A stretch of 21,325 nucleotides of DNA from a virus, in the IMG/VR virus record IMGVR_UViG_3300036860_000031, positions 1-21,325 of that record, one strand, 5' to 3'. Shown here piece after piece: positions 1-6,522 of this stretch (positions within the stretch are counted from its first letter, which is position 1; each line of letters starts with the position of its first letter). Under the pieces are notes generated by a model. It saw only the letters and a list, made by a program, of their open reading frames with translations, ran no database searches and was not told where the DNA came from. A program made the translations under genes and the position numbers.

Positions 1-59
1 CCGACGCCGACCGTGGTGACTACTAGGTAGAAGATGCCGAGTCTCAGTATGTGATCCAT
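1..59 (-). CDS. Small membrane protein, N-terminal fragment, runs off window edge
   Basis: An ATG at 59 opens a frame that stays open to the window edge and begins MDHILRLGIFYLVVTTVG. The visible part is strongly hydrophobic after the first few residues, so it looks like the first membrane segment of a small protein. It starts 8 bases after the stop of the upstream membrane-anchored coiled-coil gene and follows the endolysin cassette, so a holin or a second small lysis membrane protein is the natural guess. Only 19 codons are visible, so no family can be named. A three-codon ATG-AAC-GTG-TGA lies between the two genes and may couple their translation. Confidence 0.45.
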   Translation of the reverse strand, partial: MDHILRLGIFYLVVTTVGV

Positions 60-67
60 TCACACGT

Positions 68-424
68 TCATCTCACCTTGAGAATGGCGATGACGATTGA
101 GGCAATGGCGGCCAGGAGTGCAGGCGGTACGGCGTATTTCCACCGCTCGAGGGCGATGATGCGATCCTCATGTTTCTGGGCTACCGAGTGTGGCTCTTGA
201 AGATGGCGGTCTATGGCGGCCCGGGTATCGATCGGCGCGGCCTGCGCTTGAACCAAACGGATCTGCTCGATCATTGCTCGGAGGGCATCCACGTCGGCTT
301 TCTCGGCCTTGAGCTCCATCCGCGTGACAACGGTATCGAGCTTGCGATCCATATCCTGAAGCGTCGTACCCAGCTGGGTAATCAACTCCTTGACGGTGTA
401 GGACACACCCTCCCCATTGCTCAT
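68..424 (-). CDS. Membrane-anchored coiled-coil protein, XhlA/holin-accessory-like
   Basis: This 118-aa protein has a charged, helical N-terminal two thirds (heptad-like stretch around residues 10-60, with many K, E, D and L) and one C-terminal transmembrane segment (residues about 95-115, KYAVPPALLAAIASIVIAI) ending in KVR. That layout matches the XhlA-type accessory proteins found beside phage holins and endolysins. The start at 424 is preferred because its ATG overlaps the upstream stop by four bases (ATGA), which suggests coupled translation; the longer frame upstream adds a low-complexity, non-conserved-looking extension. Its position in the lysis cassette, downstream of an M15 peptidase, supports a role in membrane permeabilisation. 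No enzymatic motif is seen. It could also be a tail-associated membrane protein. Confidence 0.7.
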   Translation of the reverse strand: MSNGEGVSYTVKELITQLGTTLQDMDRKLDTVVTRMELKAEKADVDALRAMIEQIRLVQAQAAPIDTRAAIDRHLQEPHSVAQKHEDRIIALERWKYAVPPALLAAIASIVIAILKVR

Positions 425-624
425 GCGAATAACTCGGCCAGGGTGTCGAGTCCATCGGGACCCAGGTCCTTCTGCCATCTATGGGCACCCTCGAGGCATT
501 GATAGAACACGACACAGGTATGCCCGATGGTGTCGGATGAGTGGAAGAAGCGAACCCGCACAATCTCTACGTGACTGGTGCAATCATCGTAAGCGCAGGG
601 GATATCTGCGAGGACGGGGGTCAC
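421..624 (-). CDS. Small Cys/His-containing protein of the lysis cassette, unknown function
   Basis: I place the start at the GTG at 624, which has an SD-like TGAGGG about eight bases upstream. The open frame extends further upstream, but there it runs through the neighbouring membrane-protein gene in another frame, so the extension is an unlikely reading. The 67-aa product has a Cys pair (CAYDDC), a further Cys near the middle and another late one, plus several His, so metal binding is possible, but no named family is recognised. It overlaps the next gene by ATGA and sits 11 bases after the previous gene, so it belongs to the same translationally coupled run. Confidence 0.6.
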   Translation of the reverse strand: MTPVLADIPCAYDDCTSHVEIVRVRFFHSSDTIGHTCVVFYQCLEGAHRWQKDLGPDGLDTLAELFA

Positions 625-635
625 GATGTCTACCC

Positions 636-785
636 TCAATCCTTCTCTTTGCCCCAGCCCTCGATGACTTGCTTGAACCGCTGATTGAGGGTGGTCTTTC
701 GGTCCTCCCGCCAAGCCCACTGAACGGCGAGGATGAACCCCGCTGTCACCGCGGCGCTGAGGACGATGAGGAAGAACAGGGCCAT
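636..785 (-). CDS. 49-aa single-pass membrane protein, possible holin or lysis accessory
   Basis: A short gene that an ORF-length filter would miss. It begins MALFFLIVLSAAVTAGFILA, a hydrophobic membrane segment of about 20 residues directly at the N-terminus, followed by a basic, amphipathic tail (around WREDRKTTLNQRFKQV) ending in KEKD. It starts three bases after the endolysin stop codon, which suggests translational coupling, and ends 11 bases before the next start. An N-terminal anchor with a short charged tail beside an endolysin fits a small holin or an inner-membrane spanin-like subunit; the sequence alone cannot separate these. Confidence 0.62.
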   Translation of the reverse strand: MALFFLIVLSAAVTAGFILAVQWAWREDRKTTLNQRFKQVIEGWGKEKD

Positions 786-788
786 CGA

Positions 789-1244
789 TCATCCGCTCAG
801 CTTGAATGAGGCGTGCCACGGCTCACCATCAATGGCGTAATGCCAACCGCGTTTCTTGAGGTGATACGCGATCCGTTGACGGCGTAGGACGCCCTGAGCC
901 ATGGAGATATCAACCGCTAGGGCTTCTACATGCAGAGAGCCGTCAGGGTCTGCGTACCGGCCCGGGTCATCGCTGCCCTCAAATAGAGCCCTCTGGAGCT
1001 CATAGCTGCGGTAGCCCACGCCTGTGAGCAGGATCGGGAGAACCTTGCCCTTACGTCTCATCCGCAGGGGCGTGGCTGCCTTCTCGGCCTCCTTGAAGGA
1101 ACGGAGCGCTGGTCCTTGGAGCACCACATCCCCAGCCTCGCGCTGGTACCTCTGGAGGTTCGGGGGTGGCTTGATGCGGCCGGGATTCCGGGCCGTCACC
1201 GTGCCATATGGGGTCTGGAAATCGCCATCCGAATAGTTACTCAT
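789..1244 (-). CDS. Peptidase M15 (VanY/DD-carboxypeptidase-like) endolysin
   Basis: This 151-aa protein resembles the M15 zinc peptidases that cut cross-linking peptides in the cell wall and serve many phages as endolysins. The motifs appear in order: GYRSYELQRAL near residue 77, the SxHxxGxAxD zinc motif in the form SLHVEALAVD (residues about 103-112; His and Asp kept, the usual Gly replaced by Ala), and GEPWH near the C-terminus, supplying the general base Glu and third zinc ligand His. The 60-residue N-terminal part has no recognised cell-wall-binding domain. There is no signal peptide, so a holin would be needed for release. It overlaps the upstream LAGLIDADG gene by ATGA and is followed three bases later by a small membrane protein, forming a lysis cassette. 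Confidence 0.85.
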   Translation of the reverse strand: MSNYSDGDFQTPYGTVTARNPGRIKPPPNLQRYQREAGDVVLQGPALRSFKEAEKAATPLRMRRKGKVLPILLTGVGYRSYELQRALFEGSDDPGRYADPDGSLHVEALAVDISMAQGVLRRQRIAYHLKKRGWHYAIDGEPWHASFKLSG

Positions 1245-1696
1245 CGGGGCGGCCTACCTTTTGAGCGATGGAAATACTCCGCTCGCTCTAGGTCATCCAG
1301 ATCGCGGTATCGCTTACCAAACCAGCGCCAGGCATTCGTGCTACCCGTGCTGCGGGTGCCATCTGCTCGAAGGACTTCAGCTGCGCGAGCTCGACGCCGC
1401 GGGCCCAGCCAGGGCCACAGCATTGCGGTAAGTGCCTGCGTCTTCTCGAGGGTGCCGACCTTCCAGGTATAGCGAGGCTTCTTGAGAAGACCATCAGGGC
1501 CACGGTTGATACCGGGGCCATGAACCGTCCCGAACCCCACCGCCCGGGCAAATCGCTCAAGTGGCTCACGGTCGGTCATCTCAATCCCTGCGTGGGGAGC
1601 AGGGTGCCCAGGGTGCTTGGTGACCATGGTGAAGTAGCCCTCGCCCTCGAATAGGCCCCCGGCATAAGCGAGTTCTTCGCGGTTCGGGAAGGTCAA
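1241..1696 (-). CDS. Single-motif LAGLIDADG-like homing endonuclease, TTG start
   Basis: The 151-aa product begins with ELAYAGGLFEGEGYFT, the one-copy LAGLIDADG-type motif in its LAGLFEGEG form, in which an acidic residue binds the catalytic metal. A single motif implies action as a homodimer. The start is TTG at 1696: a perfect SD (AAGGAGG, 1703-1709) lies exactly six bases upstream, and no ATG competes. A good promoter lies at 1716-1744, so the transcript leader would be only a few bases long. It shares a WPWL-containing segment after the core (MLWPWLGPRRRARA) with the other LAGLIDADG ORF at 6877-7242 (LWPWLSELKRAQ), suggesting they are relatives. It heads the lysis operon and overlaps the endolysin start by ATGA. 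Confidence 0.8.
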   Translation of the reverse strand: MTFPNREELAYAGGLFEGEGYFTMVTKHPGHPAPHAGIEMTDREPLERFARAVGFGTVHGPGINRGPDGLLKKPRYTWKVGTLEKTQALTAMLWPWLGPRRRARAAEVLRADGTRSTGSTNAWRWFGKRYRDLDDLERAEYFHRSKGRPPR

Positions 1697-1715
1697 ATCT
1701 AGCCTCCTTGGGCCA

Positions 1716-1744
1716 AGTCTGGCATGTCAGAATCGGAAGGTCAA
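1716..1744 (-). promoter_or_regulatory. Promoter for the LAGLIDADG-endolysin operon
   Basis: On the minus strand TTGACC (1744-1739) is followed after 17 bases by CAGACT (1721-1716), with TGC directly before it (extended -10). The predicted RNA start falls close to the AAGGAGG of the TTG-started gene, giving a very short leader. The spacer contains the TTCTGACATGC element that recurs near 21,300. It lies back to back with the plus-strand RTX promoter. Confidence 0.5.
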
Positions 1745-1760
1745 GCGGCCAATATCGGTA

Positions 1761-1789
1761 TTGACAGATGTTCCTGTCGGGCGTACGGT
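1761..1789 (+). promoter_or_regulatory. Promoter for the plus-strand RTX gene
   Basis: Consensus TTGACA (1761-1766), 17 bases, then TACGGT (1784-1789), which fits TAnnnT. An inverted repeat GACAG-N6-CTGTC (1763-1778) overlaps the -35 box and could be an operator. The predicted start near 1796 gives a leader of about 50 bases. Confidence 0.55.
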
Positions 1790-1799
1790 GCCTTGGTAG

Positions 1800-1843
1800 G
1801 GAACGGGTGAGCGGCCACTGGGGCCGCGGAAAGGAACGGGTGA
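1800..1843 (+). promoter_or_regulatory. Structured 5' leader with an 11-bp direct repeat around a hairpin
   Basis: GGAACGGGTGA occurs at 1800-1810 and again at 1833-1843. Between them GCGGCC (1811-1816) pairs with GGCCGC (1822-1827) across a five-base loop. The second repeat copy also supplies the GGTGA that is the best SD for the ATG at 1849. The arrangement suggests control of translation of the RTX gene. Confidence 0.45.
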
Positions 1844-1848
1844 AGACC

Positions 1849-2106
1849 ATGAAGGTCAAGAGGGTTCTGGTGGCGACTGCCACCGCCGCGCTTCTGCTAC
1901 TTCCCGGCGTTGCTCAGGCAACGATGGACGGCCCAGATCGGGATATCATCGTTGGCACGGCTGGAGCCGATGTGCTCACGGCCGGCGGTGGGGATGATGT
2001 CATCTACTCCGGTGGTGGAGTCGATTTCGTTAGCGGCGGCCGTGGATTCGATGTGTGTTATGTGAGCCCCGGAGATACGGTCAAGGGCTGCGAAGTCAAG
2101 ATCTAA
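1849..2106 (+). CDS. Secreted RTX (haemolysin-type calcium-binding repeat) protein
   Basis: This is the only convincing plus-strand gene. The 85-aa product starts with a classic signal peptide (MKVKRVLVATATAALLLLPG, then VAQA, a cleavage-like site near residue 24). It continues with DRDIIVGTAGADVLTAGGGD, DVIYSGGGVDFVSGGRGFD and a Cys-flanked end (DVCYVSPGDTVKGCEVKI). The GGxGxD nonapeptides bind calcium in RTX proteins, and the C...GCE ending is common in secreted RTX proteins of high-GC bacteria. At two or three repeats it is much shorter than toxins or proteases, and no catalytic domain is present. ATG 1849 is preferred over an in-frame GTG at 1840 because GGTGA sits five bases upstream. 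Its own promoter and opposite strand mark it as a cargo (moron) gene; it may be expressed in a lysogen. Confidence 0.8.
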   Translation: MKVKRVLVATATAALLLLPGVAQATMDGPDRDIIVGTAGADVLTAGGGDDVIYSGGGVDFVSGGRGFDVCYVSPGDTVKGCEVKI

Positions 2107-2156
2107 CCGATAGCCTGATAGCCGCCCTCGGGGCTGGGGATTGAACACCCGTTCCT

Positions 2157-2174
2157 CCCGGCTCCGGGGGCTTT
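2157..2174 (+). terminator. Possible terminator of the RTX gene, between convergent genes
   Basis: CCCGG (2157-2161) and CCGGG (2164-2168) form a GC-rich hairpin followed by a weakly T-rich stretch (GGCTTTCCATTT). A second small hairpin GCCC-TCG-GGGC lies at 2124-2134. The region separates convergent genes, as expected for a terminator. An inverted copy of the leader repeat (CACCCGTTCC, 2146-2155) sits just before the hairpin. Confidence 0.35.
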
Positions 2175-2178
2175 CCAT

Positions 2179-2712
2179 TTAGGCGAGCTTCACGGCCCAA
2201 AGGGTTGAGTTGGCCTTGACGGTCGTGGCTGTCGCATTGGATGCGGCCTGCGCCCATTCCAGCACGATGTTGCCCGCAGACCCACCGTTCACATGAACGC
2301 CCTCAATGATGACGGGCTGGGGTATCGTCGCTGAGTCCGTATCGAAGTTGTTCTGGGTCGTTGGTGATGTCGTGGTTGAGTAGTTCCTACCCTGAACGCT
2401 AGTGGTCGAGATACCCAGACCCAGGGCACTAAAGGTCCCCGAAGGAAACGTGAACCGGGCAGCGAAGTCACCCGCAGTAGCCCCCTGCACCAGGATCACG
2501 AACTTGAACAACCAGACCTCGTTGACCCCGACCGCCATCAGCAAGTGGTCATCTGCCTGGAACGTAACCGACGATGTGACGGATTCGTCGGATGGCTTGC
2601 GGACGACGAGATGCGATGCAAGTGCATTCAAGTTATCGCGGATGTGCGTGTTGAAGTTCGCCGCCGTCAGCGTCTCGCCGGCACTCCAGGTCTTCGGGTT
2701 AGTCCAGGCCAT
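2179..2712 (-). CDS. Minor tail/baseplate structural protein (MAWTNPKTW type)
   Basis: The 177-aa protein begins MAWTNPKTWSAGETLTAANF then NTHIRDNLNAL, a well-known start of small phage structural proteins usually placed after the tape measure and minor tail genes. The remainder is Thr/Ser/Gly-rich and beta-like (for example TTSVQGRNYSTTTSPTTQ), consistent with a trimeric fibre or receptor-facing domain. ATG 2712 has a strong SD (AAGGAG) six bases upstream. It is the last gene of the tail operon and converges with the RTX gene on the opposite strand. The exact position in the virion cannot be told from sequence. Confidence 0.75.
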   Translation of the reverse strand: MAWTNPKTWSAGETLTAANFNTHIRDNLNALASHLVVRKPSDESVTSSVTFQADDHLLMAVGVNEVWLFKFVILVQGATAGDFAARFTFPSGTFSALGLGISTTSVQGRNYSTTTSPTTQNNFDTDSATIPQPVIIEGVHVNGGSAGNIVLEWAQAASNATATTVKANSTLWAVKLA

Positions 2713-2721
2713 TAGATCTCC

Positions 2722-3936
2722 TTATCCTGATCCGAGGATCGCAGTGGAATCGAGCAGACCGAAGGTCGCGTCATCCAGGATGCCGGCGATCACGAGGGAA
2801 CTGGGTGCCAGGGACAGCGTTACGGTCCACGTCCCATCCCGCCCGATGGAATGAGCGATCCCCTCAACCGAGGACACTTGTTCTGTCTGGGTCCGGGATT
2901 CCTTCACCAGAACAATATCGTTGATGTCTCGTGTCAGTACGCGATCCCAGAAGTCATGTTGCATCGCGTTGTCTACAAGTCCCTCAAGTCGAAGTACGGG
3001 ATTCGCGTATCGACTAACCTGGAGTTCGGCCCGTGTAAGGACAGCCCCGTCACTGGCTAACTGGATATCGGTTTCGGCTACCGAGCGTGTCCCGAACTCA
3101 TTCTGAGAGAACAGATCGGTCGCTACCTGCTCGGCTCCCCCGGTTCTGGTTAGGTGAACGTCGTTCAGGATCAGGGAGTCATCAAAGACAACTACAACGT
3201 CCCGGTAGGTCATGTCCGTACCGTTGTCGGCCCATATCCGAGTAGATAGGTCGGGGTTGACCTCTACGGCTTCCCGGAAGACTGCGAAACCGTCTCTGCC
3301 GATAAAGAACCTTCCTCCCTCAGCGTGGGCAATCTGCTGAAGGTGTTCCAGGGCTGAGACGTTCGCTAGCGTTATCGCCGGGACTGTAGCCGTCCCCACA
3401 TCGATGTCACGGTCAGTGGTAGGCCAGCCCACCTCATCTAGAATGGCGGTGACCCTGGCCCCGCTGCCTTGCTGGATGAAGTTACCCGAAACGAATGCCT
3501 GAGCGAGCATCTTGAAGCCGTCCACAAGGGAGACCGTCGTCTCCATGTCTGTGTCACCGGGGAACCGGACGGGCCAGCCTTCAACGAACCCGACAAACAC
3601 CGGGTAACCGACTGCGGACCATGTGCCGGTGATTCGGATGCGGCGCATGGGAAGGACATTGGGGTAGTAGGGGGAGCTTGTATTGAGTGGCGTGAACCGT
3701 CCGTCCAGGTTGTCTAGGACGATGGTCCCCGTGCCGGCCTCGATACGCTCGAGTTCACGCTGAGCCCCGCGTTGGGTGCTAGCCTCCCGAACATAGGCCG
3801 TGATGTCTTCAGCGAAGGTAGCTGCTACGGGTCCGAGCACAGCTGAGTCGAGTTGGCCCGTGGCGTCATCATCCAGCTGGGCCCCACTGATATACCCGCC
3901 TAGGTCTAGTTCGATAGTCAGGTCTGGGGTACTCAT
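2722..3936 (-). CDS. Large minor tail protein (distal tail / tail-hub-like)
   Basis: This 404-aa protein follows the tape measure with an ATGA overlap, the slot of distal-tail or hub proteins in siphophages. The N-terminal third has a tail-ring-like look (ITAYVREASTQRGAQRELER, GTGTIVLDNLDGRFTP), and the middle (YPVFVGFVEGWPV, TVSLVDGFKMLA) resembles proteins that describe a local frame and domain insertion in hub proteins. Short echoes of one motif occur near both ends: LDDDATGQLDSAVLG at about residue 21 and LDDATFGLLDSTAILG at the C-terminus, a phrase common in phage tail proteins. No enzymatic motif is visible. Confidence is high for a virion tail protein and moderate for the exact role. 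Confidence 0.75.
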   Translation of the reverse strand: MSTPDLTIELDLGGYISGAQLDDDATGQLDSAVLGPVAATFAEDITAYVREASTQRGAQRELERIEAGTGTIVLDNLDGRFTPLNTSSPYYPNVLPMRRIRITGTWSAVGYPVFVGFVEGWPVRFPGDTDMETTVSLVDGFKMLAQAFVSGNFIQQGSGARVTAILDEVGWPTTDRDIDVGTATVPAITLANVSALEHLQQIAHAEGGRFFIGRDGFAVFREAVEVNPDLSTRIWADNGTDMTYRDVVVVFDDSLILNDVHLTRTGGAEQVATDLFSQNEFGTRSVAETDIQLASDGAVLTRAELQVSRYANPVLRLEGLVDNAMQHDFWDRVLTRDINDIVLVKESRTQTEQVSSVEGIAHSIGRDGTWTVTLSLAPSSLVIAGILDDATFGLLDSTAILGSG

Positions 3937-5426
3937 AGCCCCGTACCAGCATTGCGTTTGCCCATCTTGAGCAGCCCATCCCGGACCTTGCGGACAACTT
4001 CCTCGCCGGTTACATCACCGTTGATGATGACGGTTAAGCCACTACCTGCGGGGGAGATGGTCTCTCCAGCATGGATCACCGCGAGTCCGGTTCTTGCCAC
4101 AAAGCCACCCGTCGCCGCCTGGGGGACGGGTTGACCGACTCCGGGTCGGCCAGTTTGGGCGGTCACGTTTGCAGCGGCCCCACCTGCGCCGAACAATTCC
4201 TTCAGCCAGCCGATAGCATCCTGAATCCAGCCGATTAGCGTCTCAATAGTGTCGATGATCTTCTGGATAGCTGCGATGATGGGGCCGGCAGCCGCCTCCC
4301 ATGCGCCGACGAACCTGTCCTTGATCCACCCGACGACCTTGCCGATGAAGTCTCCAATCTTGGCGAGGAGGTTCCCAATCGGCTCGACAACCTTGTCGCG
4401 GACGAATTGCACGACCTCTCCGAAGGCATCGATGACAAGCGTGATAGCGGTCACAGCGAGGGCGAACTGCGCCACGATCATCGTGCCAAACGCCACTATG
4501 GCAATACCGAGGGGAATGAGGATGGGGGCTAACTGCTTGAGCGCCGGCAGCAATCGGGATTGGATCGTGTGCCATGCCGTCTCGAGGAACGGAACTAGGA
4601 CATTCCCGATGGTCTCGGCGAACGGCTGCACGGTATCCCAGGCCTTCCCCACACCTTCGGTGAAGGCATCCCACGCCGCAGGAATCTTGTCCTGGAGGAT
4701 TCCCAGAAGCTCGTTCAACCGACCCAGTAGGAACTCAAACGCCGGGGCCAGGACAGACCCGACTGCTTCGGCTAGGTTCTCGAACGAGACCGCTGCCTTC
4801 CCGGATGCGGTTGCCTGGGCCTCTGCCGAACCCTGGAACTGAGATGTGACCTCGGCAAGAATGATCTTCTGAGCGCCCAAGAGGTTGTTGTGTTTGACTA
4901 GCTGCTCGATCTGTTTCGTCTGTTCCTCAGTGAACTGCACGCCCACACGGGTCAGGGCGCTCATGCCGGCAATGGGATCGTTCAGGGCCTTGCCCAGTTG
5001 GATCGTGGCCGACTTGAGGTTGATCTCACTACCCGAGGCCGCGGCGTAACCGGCTGCGAGGTCAAGGGCTGCTACAGATGCCTGAGTGAAGATGTCGTTC
5101 TGAGCACCGGCCTCATTGCGGATGTTCTTGAACGTCAGCAGCATGTTCTCGCCGGCCTGGATTACCTCATCATCCACGCCGGCCTTGACCGAGAGCGCAT
5201 CCGAGAGTTCGGCGACCTGGTCGGCCGTGACGTGTGCCGCCCCACCCGTTGACTTGATGACGGCCCCGGTCTGCTGGAGGACATTCTCGGCTTCCTCGAA
5301 CTTCCCGAAAGCGAAAGCGGCCCCCGCGGCAAGTGCCGTGAAGGCCGTAGCAGCTGCAGCCAGCCCTACCCGGAGCCGGGAGGTATTGGCGACCACGTCG
5401 ACGGAGAGCGTGCTTATAGTCGGGAT
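3933..5426 (-). CDS. Tail tape measure protein, probable ATC start
   Basis: The gene sets tail length and is threaded inside the tube. The N-terminal part is Ala-rich and helical; there is a typical middle section (SALTRVGVQFTEEQTKQIEQ), then long hydrophobic helices (about residues 275-330) and a Gly/Ala-rich C-terminus with AATGGFVARTG. At about 497 aa it would predict a short tail (about 1.5 Å per residue, near 75 nm). The first ordinary start is GTG at 5396, with no SD. Ten codons upstream, ATC at 5426-5424 follows a perfect AAGGAGG (5433-5439) by exactly six bases, and the added residues (PTISTLSVD before VVANTSRLRVGL) restore the usual tape-measure N-terminus. It overlaps the end of the gpGT frame by 13 bases and the next gene by ATGA. 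Confidence 0.88.
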   Translation of the reverse strand: MPTISTLSVDVVANTSRLRVGLAAAATAFTALAAGAAFAFGKFEEAENVLQQTGAVIKSTGGAAHVTADQVAELSDALSVKAGVDDEVIQAGENMLLTFKNIRNEAGAQNDIFTQASVAALDLAAGYAAASGSEINLKSATIQLGKALNDPIAGMSALTRVGVQFTEEQTKQIEQLVKHNNLLGAQKIILAEVTSQFQGSAEAQATASGKAAVSFENLAEAVGSVLAPAFEFLLGRLNELLGILQDKIPAAWDAFTEGVGKAWDTVQPFAETIGNVLVPFLETAWHTIQSRLLPALKQLAPILIPLGIAIVAFGTMIVAQFALAVTAITLVIDAFGEVVQFVRDKVVEPIGNLLAKIGDFIGKVVGWIKDRFVGAWEAAAGPIIAAIQKIIDTIETLIGWIQDAIGWLKELFGAGGAAANVTAQTGRPGVGQPVPQAATGGFVARTGLAVIHAGETISPAGSGLTVIINGDVTGEEVVRKVRDGLLKMGKRNAGTGL

Positions 5427-6078
5427 GGCACGCCTCCTTGGGCCGCCCAGGTTTGCAAAGTCATCTCAAGTTCCTTGGCGCTCTGCGCCTTCGACTTCGC
5501 CCGCAGCCAGGGCGGCAGGAAGTCCTCGGGTTTACGCCGGGTCTTACCGAGCAGCTTCACAAGGTAATAGGACAGTGACGCGAACCCGACATCGATCCGC
5601 TCATGGATGAGCAGGGGGCCATGGATCTGCTCATAGGCGAGCCAGTCGGTTAGCTCGGCACTACTGACATCTTCGAGTTCTGCGACGGGCCGCCCGAGAG
5701 CGAGAGCGAGTCGGTAGAGAGCTGTTCGTCTCGGGCTTGTTCGAAACTTGCCATCGCCACCTCGAGTTCCTTGGACGTGAGCCCGTTGAGTTTTGCCGCC
5801 TCGTTAAATAGCCTGAGCACTAGGGGGAAGTCCTCCTCGGCTAGTGCTTCGGCGTCTTCCTCCTCGAGCAGTCGAGTGCCGTTCTCATCGACGAGGCAAT
5901 GCAGGAGCACCTGCACCGGCATCTCCGCCGGCTTCACGTCCTCTGAGAGGGCGACCTGGTCCGCCACTGTCATCACGCGGAGATAGACATCCCCACCCCA
6001 TTCCGGCACCGAGACCTTGACCGGCTTGCGGTCTTCCCGGTGCCGTGCGGCGAGGATCTGCTCCCTAGTCAGACTCAC
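5414..6078 (-). CDS. Tail assembly chaperone gpGT-type fusion made by -1 frameshift
   Basis: A second frame, -1 relative to gpG, is open from 5803 to the stop at 5414-5416 and is protein-like well past the gpG stop: TALYRLALALGRPVAELED, then ELTDWLAYEQIHGPLLI, then YYLVKLLGKTRRKPEDFLPP. This is the normal T part of siphophage chaperones, and it has no start codon or SD of its own that fits. In lambda-like phages a fixed fraction of ribosomes slip to make the fusion, which helps load the tape measure. The slip must fall within 5650-5803. I see no perfect X-XXY-YYZ heptamer; AAGTTTC (5749-5743), read in gpG as A-AGT-TTC, is one candidate. Confidence is high for the frameshift product and low for the exact slip site. 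Confidence 0.78.
5650..6078 (-). CDS. Tail assembly chaperone gpG-like
   Basis: This 142-aa acidic, helical protein sits between the tail tube and tape measure genes, the fixed position of the G-type chaperone. Typical phrases are KPVKVSVPEWGGDVYLRVMT at the N-terminus and the LFNEAAKLNGLTSKELEVA segment near residue 110. The start is GTG at 6078, overlapping the tail tube stop as GTGA. Its C-terminal 30 residues (Ser/Gly-rich) are probably replaced in a fraction of products by the T extension in the -1 frame. It is not expected to be in the finished virion. Confidence 0.8.
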   Translation of the reverse strand: MSLTREQILAARHREDRKPVKVSVPEWGGDVYLRVMTVADQVALSEDVKPAEMPVQVLLHCLVDENGTRLLEEEDAEALAEEDFPLVLRLFNEAAKLNGLTSKELEVAMASFEQARDEQLSTDSLSLSGGPSQNSKMSVVPS

Positions 6079-6509
6079 GATGGGGTCACCGAGGACACGC
6101 CAGGCGTGATGATCTTCAGCGTGATGTGCGCTTCCATCGCTCCGTCATCCGTTGCCTCGACCTCCCATTGAGAGGTCACTGCCGGGAACCGATACGCCGA
6201 TGCCCAGTTCGGATGCTGGAGCTCGTAGTACCGGATAGCGACGGCTACGGAGTCATAGTCCGCTTTCATGTTCGTGTGCGTGGTAATCGTCGGATCCCAC
6301 ATGACGGTAAGTGTGACCTCTGAACCCTCCTGCCGTCCGGGCAGGAAGTCCGACCATGCATCACCATGTGCCGAGACATCGATGAGGGCACGGCTCGAGC
6401 CCACCGCAGTCACGGTGCCGATCTGAGAGACGGTGTTATACGTACCCGTCGCCACGCCCGTCGCCGCATTCTGCTTGAGGAATCCCTGGAAACCAGCTTG
6501 CTTGGTCAT
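6075..6509 (-). CDS. Major tail (tube) protein
   Basis: The 144-aa product has the size and placement of a siphophage tail tube subunit, directly before the gpG/gpGT pair and tape measure. It begins MTKQAGFQGFLKQN and contains ALIDVSAHGDAWSDFLPGRQ followed by EGSEVTLTVMWDPT, the usual run of strands and a small-domain loop of tail tube proteins; the C-terminal AMEAHITLKIITPG is also typical. ATG 6509 follows a strong SD (GAAGGAGGG) at the correct distance. Its high expected expression fits that site. No Ig-like extension is present. Confidence 0.8.
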   Translation of the reverse strand: MTKQAGFQGFLKQNAATGVATGTYNTVSQIGTVTAVGSSRALIDVSAHGDAWSDFLPGRQEGSEVTLTVMWDPTITTHTNMKADYDSVAVAIRYYELQHPNWASAYRFPAVTSQWEVEATDDGAMEAHITLKIITPGVSSVTPS

Positions 6510-6522
6510 CTACCCTCCTTCC

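Noticed and set aside
4243-4674. 143-codon minus-strand ORF in the tape measure gene
   Set aside because: His/Arg/Cys-rich composition typical of an out-of-frame reading; no start signals. Unlike the methyltransferase locus it contains no known family motif.
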